Shown here: positions 26,401 to 34,326 of the stretch, piece after piece
Layout of the letters: each line of letters starts with the position of its first letter
How positions within the stretch are numbered: the first letter of the stretch is position 1
Origin: Azospirillum soli
GTDB lineage: Bacteria > Pseudomonadota > Alphaproteobacteria > Azospirillales > Azospirillaceae
Direction of reading: 5' to 3'
Assembly (NCBI RefSeq): GCF_017876165.1
Contig: NZ_JAGINQ010000002.1
Coordinates: 186,001 to 250,000 of the forward strand
DNA: 64,000 nt
Made by a program: the position numbers and the translations under genes
The notes under the pieces: model-generated
Told to the model about the DNA's origin: nothing
Databases searched by the model: none
Seen by the model: only the letters and a program-made list of their open reading frames with translations

Positions 26401-27129
26401 ATGAATATTTATTCGTTTTTTCGGCGATTATCACGAGCAGGACGACGCGCTTCAGGGTCGCTGACGGATACCACTGCATGGGTCGACTTCAATGGCGATG
26501 ATTTGATCGACCTTTCTTTTGAGGAATTACGAATAGATCACGCTCGCCTGCGAAATTGCCGTCTTCCACGACCGCCTTTGTGGAGCGAAATCTACGACGC
26601 ACTGCTGTTTACGTCGGACAACTACATACCAGTGGGGGTCACTGGCCCATTCATAAGGGGGAGTATCCCTGGAGAATTTGGTAAATGCTTGTTCTTCGCA
26701 ACAATGACCAAAGCTATCCTCGACCTTCTTACCAATAGCCCAAGTGGGCTTGCCGTAGGCGGCATCGCGCTTGGTATTCGAGGGCGAGCAGACGGGCACT
26801 ACTTCATGCCTCCCGACGTCAAGTCTCCGAACCTTTTGACGGGAGGCTTTCATGCGTGGGCTGGCGTCGAGCATGAAGGCACTCCATATTTAATAGACCT
26901 TTCTTATCATTGGTTTCACCGGGGGGCCAAACCCGGCGCGGAATGCTGTGGGCCGAAACGATTTTTTGTGACAACGGAAGAGCGCCTCAAACAAAATCGG
27001 ATTTACTATAATACAGATGCTGGCCTTACTCAATTTATCAAAGATACGTACTCAATGGAAAGCTTGGCAGACCCTCTTTGTGACTGCGTGGCTTATATGC
27101 GGGATGTGCTAATGAAGCTTAATAACTAA
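26401..27129 (+). CDS. Transglutaminase-like cysteine hydrolase (predicted)
   Basis: 242 residues. A Cys-His-Asp triad can be proposed: Cys96 in GEFGKCLFFATMTKAILD, His151 in LTGGFHAWAGVEHEG and Asp166 in TPYLIDLSYHWF. The order and spacing match papain-like transglutaminase/BTLCP folds (C at a helix start, then H, then D on a strand). The gene is markedly AT-richer than the operon before it, from which it is separated by 21 bp. With the membrane protein that follows it may be a separate cargo module. Substrate unknown. Confidence 0.6.
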   Translation: MNIYSFFRRLSRAGRRASGSLTDTTAWVDFNGDDLIDLSFEELRIDHARLRNCRLPRPPLWSEIYDALLFTSDNYIPVGVTGPFIRGSIPGEFGKCLFFATMTKAILDLLTNSPSGLAVGGIALGIRGRADGHYFMPPDVKSPNLLTGGFHAWAGVEHEGTPYLIDLSYHWFHRGAKPGAECCGPKRFFVTTEERLKQNRIYYNTDAGLTQFIKDTYSMESLADPLCDCVAYMRDVLMKLNN

Positions 27130-27185
27130 TTTCGATAACTATCCCGAAGAATGCGCGCTAGCTACACCACCGTCAAGAGGAAGTG

Positions 27186-28010
27186 ATGTCTACAAAAGTC
27201 TCTCGAATTGCGGCCTTTTCGTCAATGGTCATTCTGTTCACATACATGTACTACATGAGGGATGTGGTTGATTTTATTGCTAAAATTTCTGTGTTCGATG
27301 AAATATCCGCCAATATAACGGCTGCTATCATAATGGTTATATTTGTATGTGTGATGGAATACTACACCGCTCCGAATAAATTTCTAAAAAACAAAAGGGT
27401 TCTTGCGGCATTTGATGGGGCGTGGCTGCTTGTGGCTGCGGTCGGAATTGTAATCACATCTGCAAAATCAGAAAATGATCTAAAATACAAGCTTGCTGTG
27501 ACGCAGGCCATGGAAAGCTCCCATCTTGCTCTGCATAACTCTATGCATGCTGACCGTGACTATCAGAAGGTACATGCATCGCACTGCGGGCCGAGCGTGC
27601 GAAACTCCACTAATGCAGAGCTTTGCTCGTTGCTGAAAAAGTTTGAAGAGAAAATAACCAATCTGCGACCTATCAATACCCAAGAGCTTGCATCACTCGA
27701 ATATTATGCGACAAGTCTGGCTGATGCTGAATTTTCCATTTTCTTCAGGGCTCTTAAAGAGGCGTCTGAAGCGGAAGCCAAGTATAACAATCTTTTATCA
27801 TCAGACATGCACCCAACTCATGATGTTAGAATGCTTGCGTGGTGGTTTGCGGTGATAATTGTTCTTGGATTACGTTTTGTTAAAACTCTCAATGATTTTC
27901 ATACCACGTCAGCAAAAGACCCTTCAGAGAACAAGACGGCAGGTGCCTCAGGTTATGGAATTCCTGGATGCACGATGTGCAAGTCATGTCTCCTCAGAAC
28001 ATACTGCTGA
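27186..28010 (+). CDS. Membrane protein of unknown function
   Basis: 274 residues. Membrane segments lie at about 8-25, 40-60 and 73-92, then a helical soluble region (HADRDYQKVHASHCGP, LCSLLKKFEEKITNLRP) and a final membrane segment at about 215-232. A short cysteine-rich C-terminus (CTMCKSCLLRTYC) is unusual and may bind metal. The ATG at 27186 follows GAGGAAGTG. The gene is strongly AT-rich, like its upstream neighbour, so the two were probably acquired together. Confidence 0.6.
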   Translation: MSTKVSRIAAFSSMVILFTYMYYMRDVVDFIAKISVFDEISANITAAIIMVIFVCVMEYYTAPNKFLKNKRVLAAFDGAWLLVAAVGIVITSAKSENDLKYKLAVTQAMESSHLALHNSMHADRDYQKVHASHCGPSVRNSTNAELCSLLKKFEEKITNLRPINTQELASLEYYATSLADAEFSIFFRALKEASEAEAKYNNLLSSDMHPTHDVRMLAWWFAVIIVLGLRFVKTLNDFHTTSAKDPSENKTAGASGYGIPGCTMCKSCLLRTYC

Positions 28011-28019
28011 TCGCTTACA

Positions 28020-28478
28020 TCAGACATCAACCAAAGCCCAGACGGTGCATGCGGGCCGCCCCATGCCGCCGCCCTGCGTTCGCCCAACCTTCCGCACCAC
28101 CCCGTCATTCGCGCGCGCGGAGAGCACTGAGTGAAGCCGTCTGGCAACGTTCCTCCGCTCCGCCACAGTTAACTTGGCTATCCCCTTGCGGGCCAGTATT
28201 CGGTTGATGATATCGGAGGTGCTCAAGGCTGTATCGGATTCGCGGAGGATATCCGCCGCAAGCAAGGGGATTTCCCCTGGCTGAAAGAGTACTTCGTCTA
28301 GAGCGCGAACAGCCTCATCCGCCGCCGACCATTCGAACTCCGGAGAGAGCAGCAGGATGGTCGCCTCGACATGATCGATAGCGGTCTCACATCGGCGAGC
28401 CTCGATCTGAAGCGTTGCAAGATCGCGCAGCAGCTCGCGACGTTGCGCAACCAGGATGGCAATGGTCTCTTCGGTCAT
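28020..28478 (-). CDS. Coiled-coil plus winged-helix small protein (element-end paralogue B)
   Basis: 152 residues, homologous to 7479-7919 and 28475-28966. The N-terminal helix (LVAQRRELLRDLATLQIEAR, HVEATILLLSP) leads to FQPGEIPLLAADILRESD, then LSTSDIINRILARKG and RRLHSVLSARANDG, a winged-helix-like fold. Its start overlaps the stop of the upstream paralogue as ATGA, so the pair is co-translated. The high GC differs from the AT-rich gene to its left. DNA binding is likely but unproven. Confidence 0.7.
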   Translation of the reverse strand: MTEETIAILVAQRRELLRDLATLQIEARRCETAIDHVEATILLLSPEFEWSAADEAVRALDEVLFQPGEIPLLAADILRESDTALSTSDIINRILARKGIAKLTVAERRNVARRLHSVLSARANDGVVRKVGRTQGGGMGRPACTVWALVDV

Positions 28479-28966
28479 TCGCAGCCTTTCCCGCTATATC
28501 TCCGTCTCGCATCCAGGCCTTCACCGGTCCAGACCCAGCTCATGGAACCGGCCGCACCCTTGGCGTGCTTTCTCAATCGTCCCCTGCGCGCGACATCCCC
28601 ACGCTGCAAAAACCACTTCAGCACGGCAAAAACGGCCCTCGAAAGCCGCTTCCGATCTTCTCGACTCAGGCGAGGATGGCCCCGCTCCTCCAGGATCACG
28701 TCGATGATCTCCACCGTGCATACTGGGCATTTTGCTTGGCGGAGGACCTTCTGTACGGTCGGGGAGATGTCTCCATACCGGAACACCGCAGCATAGGGCA
28801 CGATCCCGCCGGCTTCCTCACCGTCCATTTCAAAGCCAGGGGCAAGCATTATGATGGTCGCTTCGACGTGCCTCACCTTGGCCAAGCACTGCTCTGCCAT
28901 CTCGCGCAGCTCCGTGAGGCGGCCGACCAACTCGCGGCGGCGCTCCAGCATCGTCTCCAGGGACAT
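28475..28966 (-). CDS. Coiled-coil plus winged-helix small protein (element-end paralogue C)
   Basis: 163 residues from the ATG at 28966 (MSLETMLERRRELVGRL). This start aligns with the paralogues; the frame opens 37 codons earlier. HVEATIIMLAPGFEMDGEEA, FRYGDISPTVQKVLRQAK and TVEIIDVILEERGHPRLSRE correspond block by block to 28020-28478. It has a C-terminal extension with basic residues. It lies between the small cysteine protein (82 bp upstream) and paralogue B (4-bp overlap), probably one operon pointing inward from the right end. Confidence 0.68.
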   Translation of the reverse strand: MSLETMLERRRELVGRLTELREMAEQCLAKVRHVEATIIMLAPGFEMDGEEAGGIVPYAAVFRYGDISPTVQKVLRQAKCPVCTVEIIDVILEERGHPRLSREDRKRLSRAVFAVLKWFLQRGDVARRGRLRKHAKGAAGSMSWVWTGEGLDARRRYSGKGCE

Positions 28967-29048
28967 TTCGCTGGAAGGGACTGACAGTGAGGTGGTTTGT
29001 TTCGCCGCGCCCGTACGCTCTCGCTTAACGTAGGGTTTGCGGTGGGAG

Positions 29049-29255
29049 CTACCCGGCATGACGTGACGCGACCACACCTACGGGGCAGAATTGGCCGCAC
29101 CAATCCGTGGCATCCGTTTCCGGCCACACCGCGCGGAGGTCAGGTTCTTCACCCAGGGATGAGATGATCGTGCGCGGTGCGTTCCGCCGGCACAGCCCCC
29201 GTGCCCGTGAGTTACGGGGTGCCCAATAGCCACACCCTTCGCATGATCGGTCCAT
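29049..29255 (-). CDS. Small cysteine-rich (zinc-binding-like) protein
   Basis: 68 residues: CEGCGYWAP, then GLCRRNAPRTI, AVWPETDATDWCGQFCPVG. The C-x2-C...C-R-R...W-C-G-x-F arrangement is that of a widespread family of tiny conserved hypotheticals, probably metal-binding. It begins 85 bp inside the right terminal repeat and points inward. An uninterrupted run of nine G residues (29261-29269 on the complement) lies just before its AGG ribosome site, where length changes could alter expression. Confidence 0.65.
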   Translation of the reverse strand: MDRSCEGCGYWAPRNSRARGLCRRNAPRTIISSLGEEPDLRAVWPETDATDWCGQFCPVGVVASRHAG

Positions 29256-29313
29256 ACCTGCCCCCCCCCGGAGAACAAACCGGGGTCAGATTAGATCAAG
29301 GCACCGCCGTGTG

Positions 29314-29340
29314 GCTGGGTGTGTCTGCGCCACCATGCCG
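29314..29340 (-). repeat. Right terminal inverted repeat
   Basis: Complement of 7388-7414 with one mismatch in 27 bp. It abuts the right target duplication. Confidence 0.9.
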
Positions 29341-29348
29341 CGAGACGG
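29341..29348. repeat. Right target-site duplication (CGAGACGG)
   Basis: Identical to 7380-7387. It continues directly into the comM 3' half in the correct frame. Confidence 0.9.
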
Positions 29349-30286
29349 CGAAGCGCGCGCTTGAGGTCGCGGCGGCCGGGGCGCACAATCTTCTTATGAT
29401 CGGGCCTCCCGGATCCGGCAAGTCGATGCTGGCCGCGCGGCTTCCGGGACTGCTGCCGCCGCTCGACGCTGCGGAGGCGCTGGAACTGTCGATGATCCAC
29501 AGCGTCGCCGGCAAGCTGGAAGGCGGAAAGCTCCTTCGCAGGCGGCCTTTCCGCGACCCGCATCACTCCGCGAGTCTGCCGGCGCTGGTGGGCGGCGGCG
29601 CACGGGCGAAGCCGGGGGAAATCAGTTTGGCCCACCAAGGAGTTCTCTTCCTCGACGAACTCCCCGAATTCCCTAGGCAGACGCTGGAGGCGTTGCGCCA
29701 GCCGCTGGAAACCGGCCGGGTCACCGTGTCGCGGGTGAACGCCCACGTCACCTATCCGGCCCGCGTGCAACTGGTCGCGGCGATGAACCCGTGCCGGTGC
29801 GGGCATCTCGACGACCCGTCGCTGGCCTGCGCCCGCGCGCCGAAATGCGCGGGTGAGTACCAGTCGAAGATCAGCGGGCCGCTGTTCGACCGCATCGATC
29901 TGCACATCGACGTGCCGGCGGTCAGCCCCGCCGACCTCAGCCTGCCGCCGCCAGCCGAGGGCAGCGCGGAGGTGGCGGCCCGCGTCGCCGTCGCCCGCGC
30001 GATCCAGGCGGAGCGTTACGCGGGCCTGGGTCCCTATCCCGGCGGGCGCGAGGTGCGGACGAACGCCGAGGCGGATGGCGAACTGCTGGAGAAGGTCGCT
30101 GGGCCGGATCAGGCCGGGCGCGCCCTGCTGACCGAGGCAGCGGAGCGGCTGAAGCTGTCGGCGCGCGGCTATCACCGGGTGATGCGGGTGGCGCGGACCC
30201 TGGCCGATCTGGAAGGAAGTCAGGCCGTGCGCCGCCTGCACGTCGCCGAGGCGCTGAGCTACCGGCGGATCGCGCCGGGGCGGTGA
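29341..30286 (+). pseudogene. comM: comM (yifB), 3' half
   Basis: This is the C-terminal ATPase part of ComM/YifB. ETAKRALEVAAAGAHNLLM is followed by Walker A (IGPPGSGKS), RDPHHSASLPALVGGG, Walker B (VLFLDELPEF), AAMNPCRCGH with FDRIDLHIDVPAV, and the C-terminal Mg_chelatase_C helices ending EALSYRRIAPGR. A frame of 1.1 kb opens at 29177 inside the transposon, but its first 55 residues are unrelated to the family. Without the N-terminal Lon-like domain the fragment is probably non-functional. ComM is also the known hotspot of AbaR-type islands in Acinetobacter baumannii. Confidence 0.92.
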
Positions 30287-30299
30287 AGCGCCGGCCGGC

Positions 30300-30342
30300 G
30301 GGCCCCCACCCTAACCCTCCCCCACCTTGCGGCGGGGGAGGG
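30300..30342. repeat. G/C-rich intergenic hairpin repeat, copy 1
   Basis: CCCTCCCCC (30315-30323) pairs with GGGGGAGGG (30334-30342). The block is preceded by CCCCCACCCTAA. Close copies lie at 57280-57317 and, as an inverted pair, at 63405-63511. Here it may also serve as the terminator between convergent comM and the hydrolase gene. Confidence 0.65.
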
Positions 30343-30344
30343 AA

Positions 30345-31847
30345 CTAAGGCCCCTCGAACCTCGGGGGTTTGGAGGCGCCGGGGCAGCTGTTGGGGGCGA
30401 GGGTTTCCGCCTCGATGAACAGGGCGGCGGCGGCTATGGCGCAGTCCTCCGCCGAGGTCACCAGATGGCCGGCGTTGCGGAAGACGATGTGGCGGCTCCT
30501 CGGCAGGGTGACGGCAGCACGGTCGGCCCACTCGGGCGGGGTCACCGGGTCGTAGGCGCCGGACAGCAGAAGCGTCGGGACGGGACTCGCCACCGGAAGC
30601 CGCTCGTATATTTCCTGGGGGGCGGCGGGCCACGCCGCGCAGACGCGCCGGCCGGGGTCGTCGGTGATCACCTTCCCATAAGGGGCGAAGCGGCGCGCGT
30701 TGGTGGCGACCTTGTCCGGATCAGCCGGGTTCACCGTTTCCCGGCACTCGATGGAAAAGGCGAGGCCGTCGGCGGTGTCCGGGTCGCCGAGCCAGGAGGT
30801 TGGAACCCAACTCGCCAGCCGGTCGTAGCGGCCGCGCGAGGCACGCTCGATCAGCGCCGGCAGGCGCGGCACGGCATCGCCGGACGCCATCGCCTCCAAT
30901 AGGGCGGACAGGGCGGCGCCACCGTCCAGGCGCACCGACTGCGGGATGTCCGGGTCGCCGATGGAAACCTCGACCGGCGCCCGATCCAGCCGGTTCACCA
31001 GATCGAGAAGGAGGCGCTCCAGGTTCGGGTAGGCGGCGCGGCAGGACCGGTTGGCCGCGCAGTCGTCGAACAGGCGCCGGAAGGCGCGTTGCGCCAGCCA
31101 GGGCGTCTCCTCCAGCGCGTTCACGTCGGGCGGGTAGACGGAATCGAGCACGGCGGTGCGCACGCGGGGACCGTGGCGGCGCAACGCCTCCAGCGCCACG
31201 CGCGTGCCGTAGGACACAGCGAACAGGTTGACCCGCTGGGCTCCCAGCGCGCTGGCAATGTCCATGGCGTCGTCGGCGGCGATGGGGCTGGAGAACATAG
31301 CACCCTCCAGGCCGTTCGCCTTGAAACGCTCGGCGCAGACGGTCACCGCCGCGTTCTCCAGCGCGGCGCGGCGCTCCCGCGACACCGGGCGCGAGCGCGG
31401 CGAGGCGCCCAGCACGTCCAGTTCGGGACAGTCGGTGTCCGGCTCCGCCCGGCCGACGCCGCGCGGGTCGAACAGCACCACGTTGCGCGTGCGGCGGAAG
31501 GGGGCGGACAGGTCCCACCACACCTCCATCCGCTCCTCGATGGCCTCGCCGCTGCCGAAGGGCGAGGCGCCGGGGCCGCCTTCCAGGAACAGGACGGGAT
31601 CGGGTGCCGGCTGCCGGGCGGTGCTGAGCAGCACGGCGACCGGCAGGCGGAAGGTCCGCGCCGCCGGGCGGTCGCGGCGGTCGGGCACGGCCACGGTGCC
31701 GCACAGCGCCGCTTCCCCCTCCGGCACGGAAAACCAGCAGGGGCCGGGCACGAAACGCGCATCGGCCAGCGCTGGCGGGGTCCCGGCAATCAGCGGGGCA
31801 GCGACCAGCAGAGCCGTGAGCAGCGGGCGGAAGACGCGGGAAGGCAC
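30345..31847 (-). CDS. Secreted alpha/beta hydrolase (TAP-like / S33 peptidase family)
   Basis: About 500 residues from the GTG at 31847, which places a signal peptide (FRPLLTALLVAAPLIAG ... ALA) at the N-terminus. The frame is open for 71 more codons. The core has FLEGGPGASPFG (oxyanion HG-type), VVLFDPRGVGRAEP, the nucleophile elbow FAVSYGTRVALE (Ser) and the C-terminal TAP-like part (LLLSGAYDPVTPPEWA with Asp, FRNAGHLV with His). Homologues cleave N-terminal residues from peptides or hydrolyse esters in the periplasm. It converges on comM and is divergent from the tRNA cluster. Confidence 0.85.
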   Translation of the reverse strand: MPSRVFRPLLTALLVAAPLIAGTPPALADARFVPGPCWFSVPEGEAALCGTVAVPDRRDRPAARTFRLPVAVLLSTARQPAPDPVLFLEGGPGASPFGSGEAIEERMEVWWDLSAPFRRTRNVVLFDPRGVGRAEPDTDCPELDVLGASPRSRPVSRERRAALENAAVTVCAERFKANGLEGAMFSSPIAADDAMDIASALGAQRVNLFAVSYGTRVALEALRRHGPRVRTAVLDSVYPPDVNALEETPWLAQRAFRRLFDDCAANRSCRAAYPNLERLLLDLVNRLDRAPVEVSIGDPDIPQSVRLDGGAALSALLEAMASGDAVPRLPALIERASRGRYDRLASWVPTSWLGDPDTADGLAFSIECRETVNPADPDKVATNARRFAPYGKVITDDPGRRVCAAWPAAPQEIYERLPVASPVPTLLLSGAYDPVTPPEWADRAAVTLPRSRHIVFRNAGHLVTSAEDCAIAAAALFIEAETLAPNSCPGASKPPRFEGP

Positions 31848-32108
31848 GGCGGGATTTCGTCCGGACGACGCGGCGAGGCTCCTTTGTTTGGACGAGCGGG
31901 CGGGGCTTGTCCAGGATTTCGACCGCTTCGACGCGGTCATGGACACGTCGGTGAGCACCGGCGATCCCTGGGACGTTTCCTTGAATTTGGGGACGGTGCG
32001 ACGCCAGGTCCAGATGGCCGCGCTCGCGCTTCGAGGCAGCATTCTTTCGGTCCCGATCACTTTCGTGCTTGCATCCGCGGCCGCGGCTCCGTATAAGCCG
32101 GCCTCCGT

Positions 32109-32184
32109 TCCGGATTAGCTCAGTCGGTAGAGCAGCGGACTGTTAATCCGCGTGTCGCTGGTTCGAGTCCAGCATCCGGAGCCA
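32109..32184 (+). tRNA. tRNA-Asn (GTT)
   Basis: Cloverleaf with acceptor TCCGGAT/ATCCGGA, anticodon GTT in CTGTTAA, T-loop GGTTCGAGTCC and encoded CCA. First of three adjacent tRNAs. Confidence 0.95.
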
Positions 32185-32188
32185 TTGC

Positions 32189-32265
<77 letters not shown>

Positions 32266-32269
32266 CATT

Positions 32270-32344
32270 GCGGGCGTAGCTCAGGGGTAGAGCACAACCT
32301 TGCCAAGGTTGGGGTCGAGGGTTCGAATCCCTTCGCCCGCTCCA
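32270..32344 (+). tRNA. tRNA-Gly (GCC)
   Basis: Acceptor GCGGGCG/CGCCCGC, anticodon GCC in TTGCCAA, T-loop GGTTCGAATCC, encoded CCA. 4 bp after tRNA-Asp; the three are one transcript. Confidence 0.95.
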
Positions 32345-32611
32345 TTCGGCGATCCGGCCGAATGGTTGCGATCAGAACGACGTCTCCAAGGTCCGATCCG
32401 AGTCGTCCCGGCCCAGCGGCCGTCAAAAGCCTTCCCGACGAACATCATTGCACATATGTCGCAGCCGGCCGACGAAGCTTCGGATTGGTTGCGCGGATTT
32501 CGGAGCGGCCCGAATCCTTTGGTCAGCTCCACACGGGCGGCTTGACGCAAATCATCCGATCACGGATGTATTGCTCTCCTGCAAACGGGAGAGGAACCCA
32601 GGAGAAAACCA

Positions 32612-32821
32612 ATGCAGACCTTGTGGAACGCCTTGCGGCGGAGATGGCTCGATTCCGGCGATGACGCCGGGGTGGAGCACCTGTGCGACCACCTGCGGCG
32701 CGATGTGGGCCTGATGAACGCCGATAACGACCATCTTCGGGACCATCATCGGGCCGAACACATCCGGGAACGGAACTTTTCGGACGCCCGGACATTTTTG
32801 ACCTTGCACGCGTACCGCTGA
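32612..32821 (+). CDS. Small DUF1127-like protein
   Basis: 69 residues: MQTLWNALRRRWLDSGDD, then VEHLCDHLRRDVGLMNADND. The LR-D-GL-x3-D pattern resembles the C-terminal motif of DUF1127 proteins, often linked with RNA binding or phosphate/carbon adaptation. AGGAG sits 7 nt before the ATG. It follows the tRNAs by 267 bp; I see nothing else in that gap. Confidence 0.5.
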   Translation: MQTLWNALRRRWLDSGDDAGVEHLCDHLRRDVGLMNADNDHLRDHHRAEHIRERNFSDARTFLTLHAYR

Positions 32822-32886
32822 CCGGCGATAGCTGACTCCGTCGGCAATCTGTGAGCCGGCACATCCTTCAACCCATGGAGACCACC

Positions 32887-33066
32887 ATGAAAGCCACCGT
32901 ACTTACCACCTGGAATCGCCGATACGGCGATCCCGCGATGCGAGCTATTCCGCGCCATACCACCCCGCGCCATGCGCAAGGGCCCAGCCAGTCGAGTGAA
33001 TTCCGGATATCGAGAGGATCCCATGAGTGTCTTTCTGGGCTTTTGCGGCCGATCAGTCTTCGTTGA
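32887..33066 (+). CDS. Small hypothetical protein (uncertain)
   Basis: 59 residues, MKATVLTTWNRRYGDPAMRA and onward, with GGAG 8 nt before the ATG. It is rich in His, Arg and Ser and resembles nothing I recognise. It overlaps the next small frame, so at most one of the two may be real at the 3' end. Confidence 0.3.
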   Translation: MKATVLTTWNRRYGDPAMRAIPRHTTPRHAQGPSQSSEFRISRGSHECLSGLLRPISLR

Positions 33067-33223
33067 GCACGCCCTCTGGGCTTCTCCGGAAGGTTTCTTC
33101 GACCTTCGGCGGGAAAACGGGGAATTCGTGATATGGCTTGGACGCCTGCACATCATCTACACACCGGCCCGATGGGGGCCTCGTTCCGGAGGGCTTGCTG
33201 ATGCCGGCCCGCGTCCGTCATGA
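33023..33223 (+). CDS. Small hypothetical protein upstream of a MarR gene
   Basis: 66 residues: MSVFLGFCGRSVFVEHALWA, SPEGFFDLRRENGEFVIWLG, RLHIIYTPARWG. A balanced composition and GAGAGGA before the ATG support it. The stop lies 20 bp inside the MarR gene, suggesting coupling. It may be a phage-derived or regulatory peptide; function unknown. Confidence 0.5.
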   Translation: MSVFLGFCGRSVFVEHALWASPEGFFDLRRENGEFVIWLGRLHIIYTPARWGPRSGGLADAGPRPS

Positions 33224-33587
33224 CGAGGTAGCCACCGTCGTCCATGTGCTTGAGGCGTTTCGCACGCTCGATCCCGACCTGCCGATCCAATACGCGCTGT
33301 CGTTCATGACCATCGCGCGGAACGAAGGGATTTCGATTGGCGAGCTTGCGGAACGCCTGGGCATCGCCCAATCCTCCGCCTCGCGCAACGTCGCGGCGCT
33401 CAGCCGCTGGCACAGCTTCGGCAAGGCCGGGCTGGACCTCGTCCAGGCCCAGGAAGACCCGCGCGAACGCCGCCGCAAGATCGTCACGCTGACCGACAAG
33501 GGCCGCGCGTTCCTGGACGAACTGCGCGCCATCGTCGGCAACGCGGACGTGACGCAAACCGATACGCGCCGGGCCAAATTGGCCTGA
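33201..33587 (+). CDS. MarR-family winged-helix regulator
   Basis: 128 residues. FMTIARNEGISIGELAERLG, IAQSSASRNVAALSRW and ERRRKIVTLTDKGRAFLDEL give the MarR recognition helix and wing. The start at 33201 has GGAGG upstream and overlaps the preceding small gene. The effector is unknown. It may regulate the small genes before it. Confidence 0.8.
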   Translation: MPARVRHDEVATVVHVLEAFRTLDPDLPIQYALSFMTIARNEGISIGELAERLGIAQSSASRNVAALSRWHSFGKAGLDLVQAQEDPRERRRKIVTLTDKGRAFLDELRAIVGNADVTQTDTRRAKLA

Positions 33588-33610
33588 TCACAAATTAGTC
33601 TGATCAGGCC
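33581..33610. terminator. Terminator between convergent genes
   Basis: Arms GGCCTGATCA (33581-33590) and TGATCAGGCC (33601-33610) pair perfectly over 10 bp. The left arm overlaps the MarR stop codon. Confidence 0.55.
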
Positions 33611-33629
33611 GGGGCAGGCATCGCCCGCC

Positions 33630-34166
33630 CTACTCCTCGCGCACCGCCAGATGCACGTTCCTGCCGCCTTCGCGGTCGAGAATGGAACCGGCCTTGATCT
33701 CGGCCGAACGGTCGGGCACGCGGACCCAGAGGATCACGCCGCCGGCTTCCAGCGCGCGGGTGAATTCGTCCGTGTCGGGGTGGCTGGTCAGTTCGTCCAG
33801 GTAATCCTTGATGGCGATGCCGCCCAGGCCCGCCGCAACCAGCGCCGCCAAGGGTGCCGCGATGGGGCCGCCGACGATGGCGAGCAGGCCGGCGGTGGTC
33901 AGGGGAAAGGCGTACTTCAGCTCGCCCACCAGACCGGTCAGCGCCTCGTCGCGCGGGGTCGGCGGGCGCCGGTCGGCGGCCTCCAGCGAGGTGTGGCTGG
34001 CCAGGATCGACAGGTCGCCGCGCTCGAAGCCGGCGTCCAGCAGGGCGGCCACCGCGCGGTCGAAATCCTCGCGCCGCTCGAACAGGGCGACGACCTCGCG
34101 CACTTCCCGGACACCCTCGGGCCGGACGCCATCGGGAGCGGTGTTGCTGTCGGACGGTTGCGTCAC
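33630..34166 (-). CDS. Membrane-associated stress-type protein (GsiB/DUF1269-like)
   Basis: 178 residues. REVVALFERREDFDRAVAAL, LDAGFERGDLSILAS is a ferredoxin-like repeat found in general stress protein 17M and DUF1269 proteins. A glycine/alanine-rich hydrophobic stretch (TTAGLLAIVGGPIAAPLAAL, VAAGLGGIAI) follows, then a second alpha/beta half (EFTRALEAGGVILWVRVPD). It probably associates with the inner membrane. It is divergent from mutS. Confidence 0.6.
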   Translation of the reverse strand: MTQPSDSNTAPDGVRPEGVREVREVVALFERREDFDRAVAALLDAGFERGDLSILASHTSLEAADRRPPTPRDEALTGLVGELKYAFPLTTAGLLAIVGGPIAAPLAALVAAGLGGIAIKDYLDELTSHPDTDEFTRALEAGGVILWVRVPDRSAEIKAGSILDREGGRNVHLAVREE

Positions 34167-34326
34167 GGTCTTTTCCTCCGCAGACTTCGCGATGAGCGTG
34201 GGCAGTTTGACGAACGCAGTCTAACGAACCGCGCTTCGCGATGCCATGGTGCCGGTGCGCGCGGGACCTGTCCCGTGCTAGGGTGCCGCCTCCCGCCCTG
34301 ATCCCAACACACATCCGGTCTGTTCC

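Larger units (their letters stand above)
7388..29340. mobile_element. 22-kb IS1595-type transposon with passenger genes, inserted in comM
   Basis: The element is 21,953 bp. Its ends are inverted repeats beginning CGGCATGGTGGCGCAGAC, it is flanked by perfect 8-bp duplications, and its excision restores comM in frame; all of this is read directly. The sole recognisable transposase inside is IS1595-family (20897-21919), whose members make 8-bp duplications. I infer that this enzyme moved the whole segment. It carries about 22 cargo genes in both orientations, including CBASS-like, ubiquitin-like-conjugation and other conflict-type genes. Composition varies sharply along it, suggesting stepwise assembly. 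No integrase, conjugation or plasmid gene is seen. An alternative is movement by a transposase supplied in trans. Confidence 0.85.

Noticed and set aside
29177..30286. An independent AAA+ ATPase starting inside the transposon
   Set aside because: The first 55 residues have no likeness to the family and cover the terminal inverted repeat. It is the comM 3' half with a fortuitous upstream opening.
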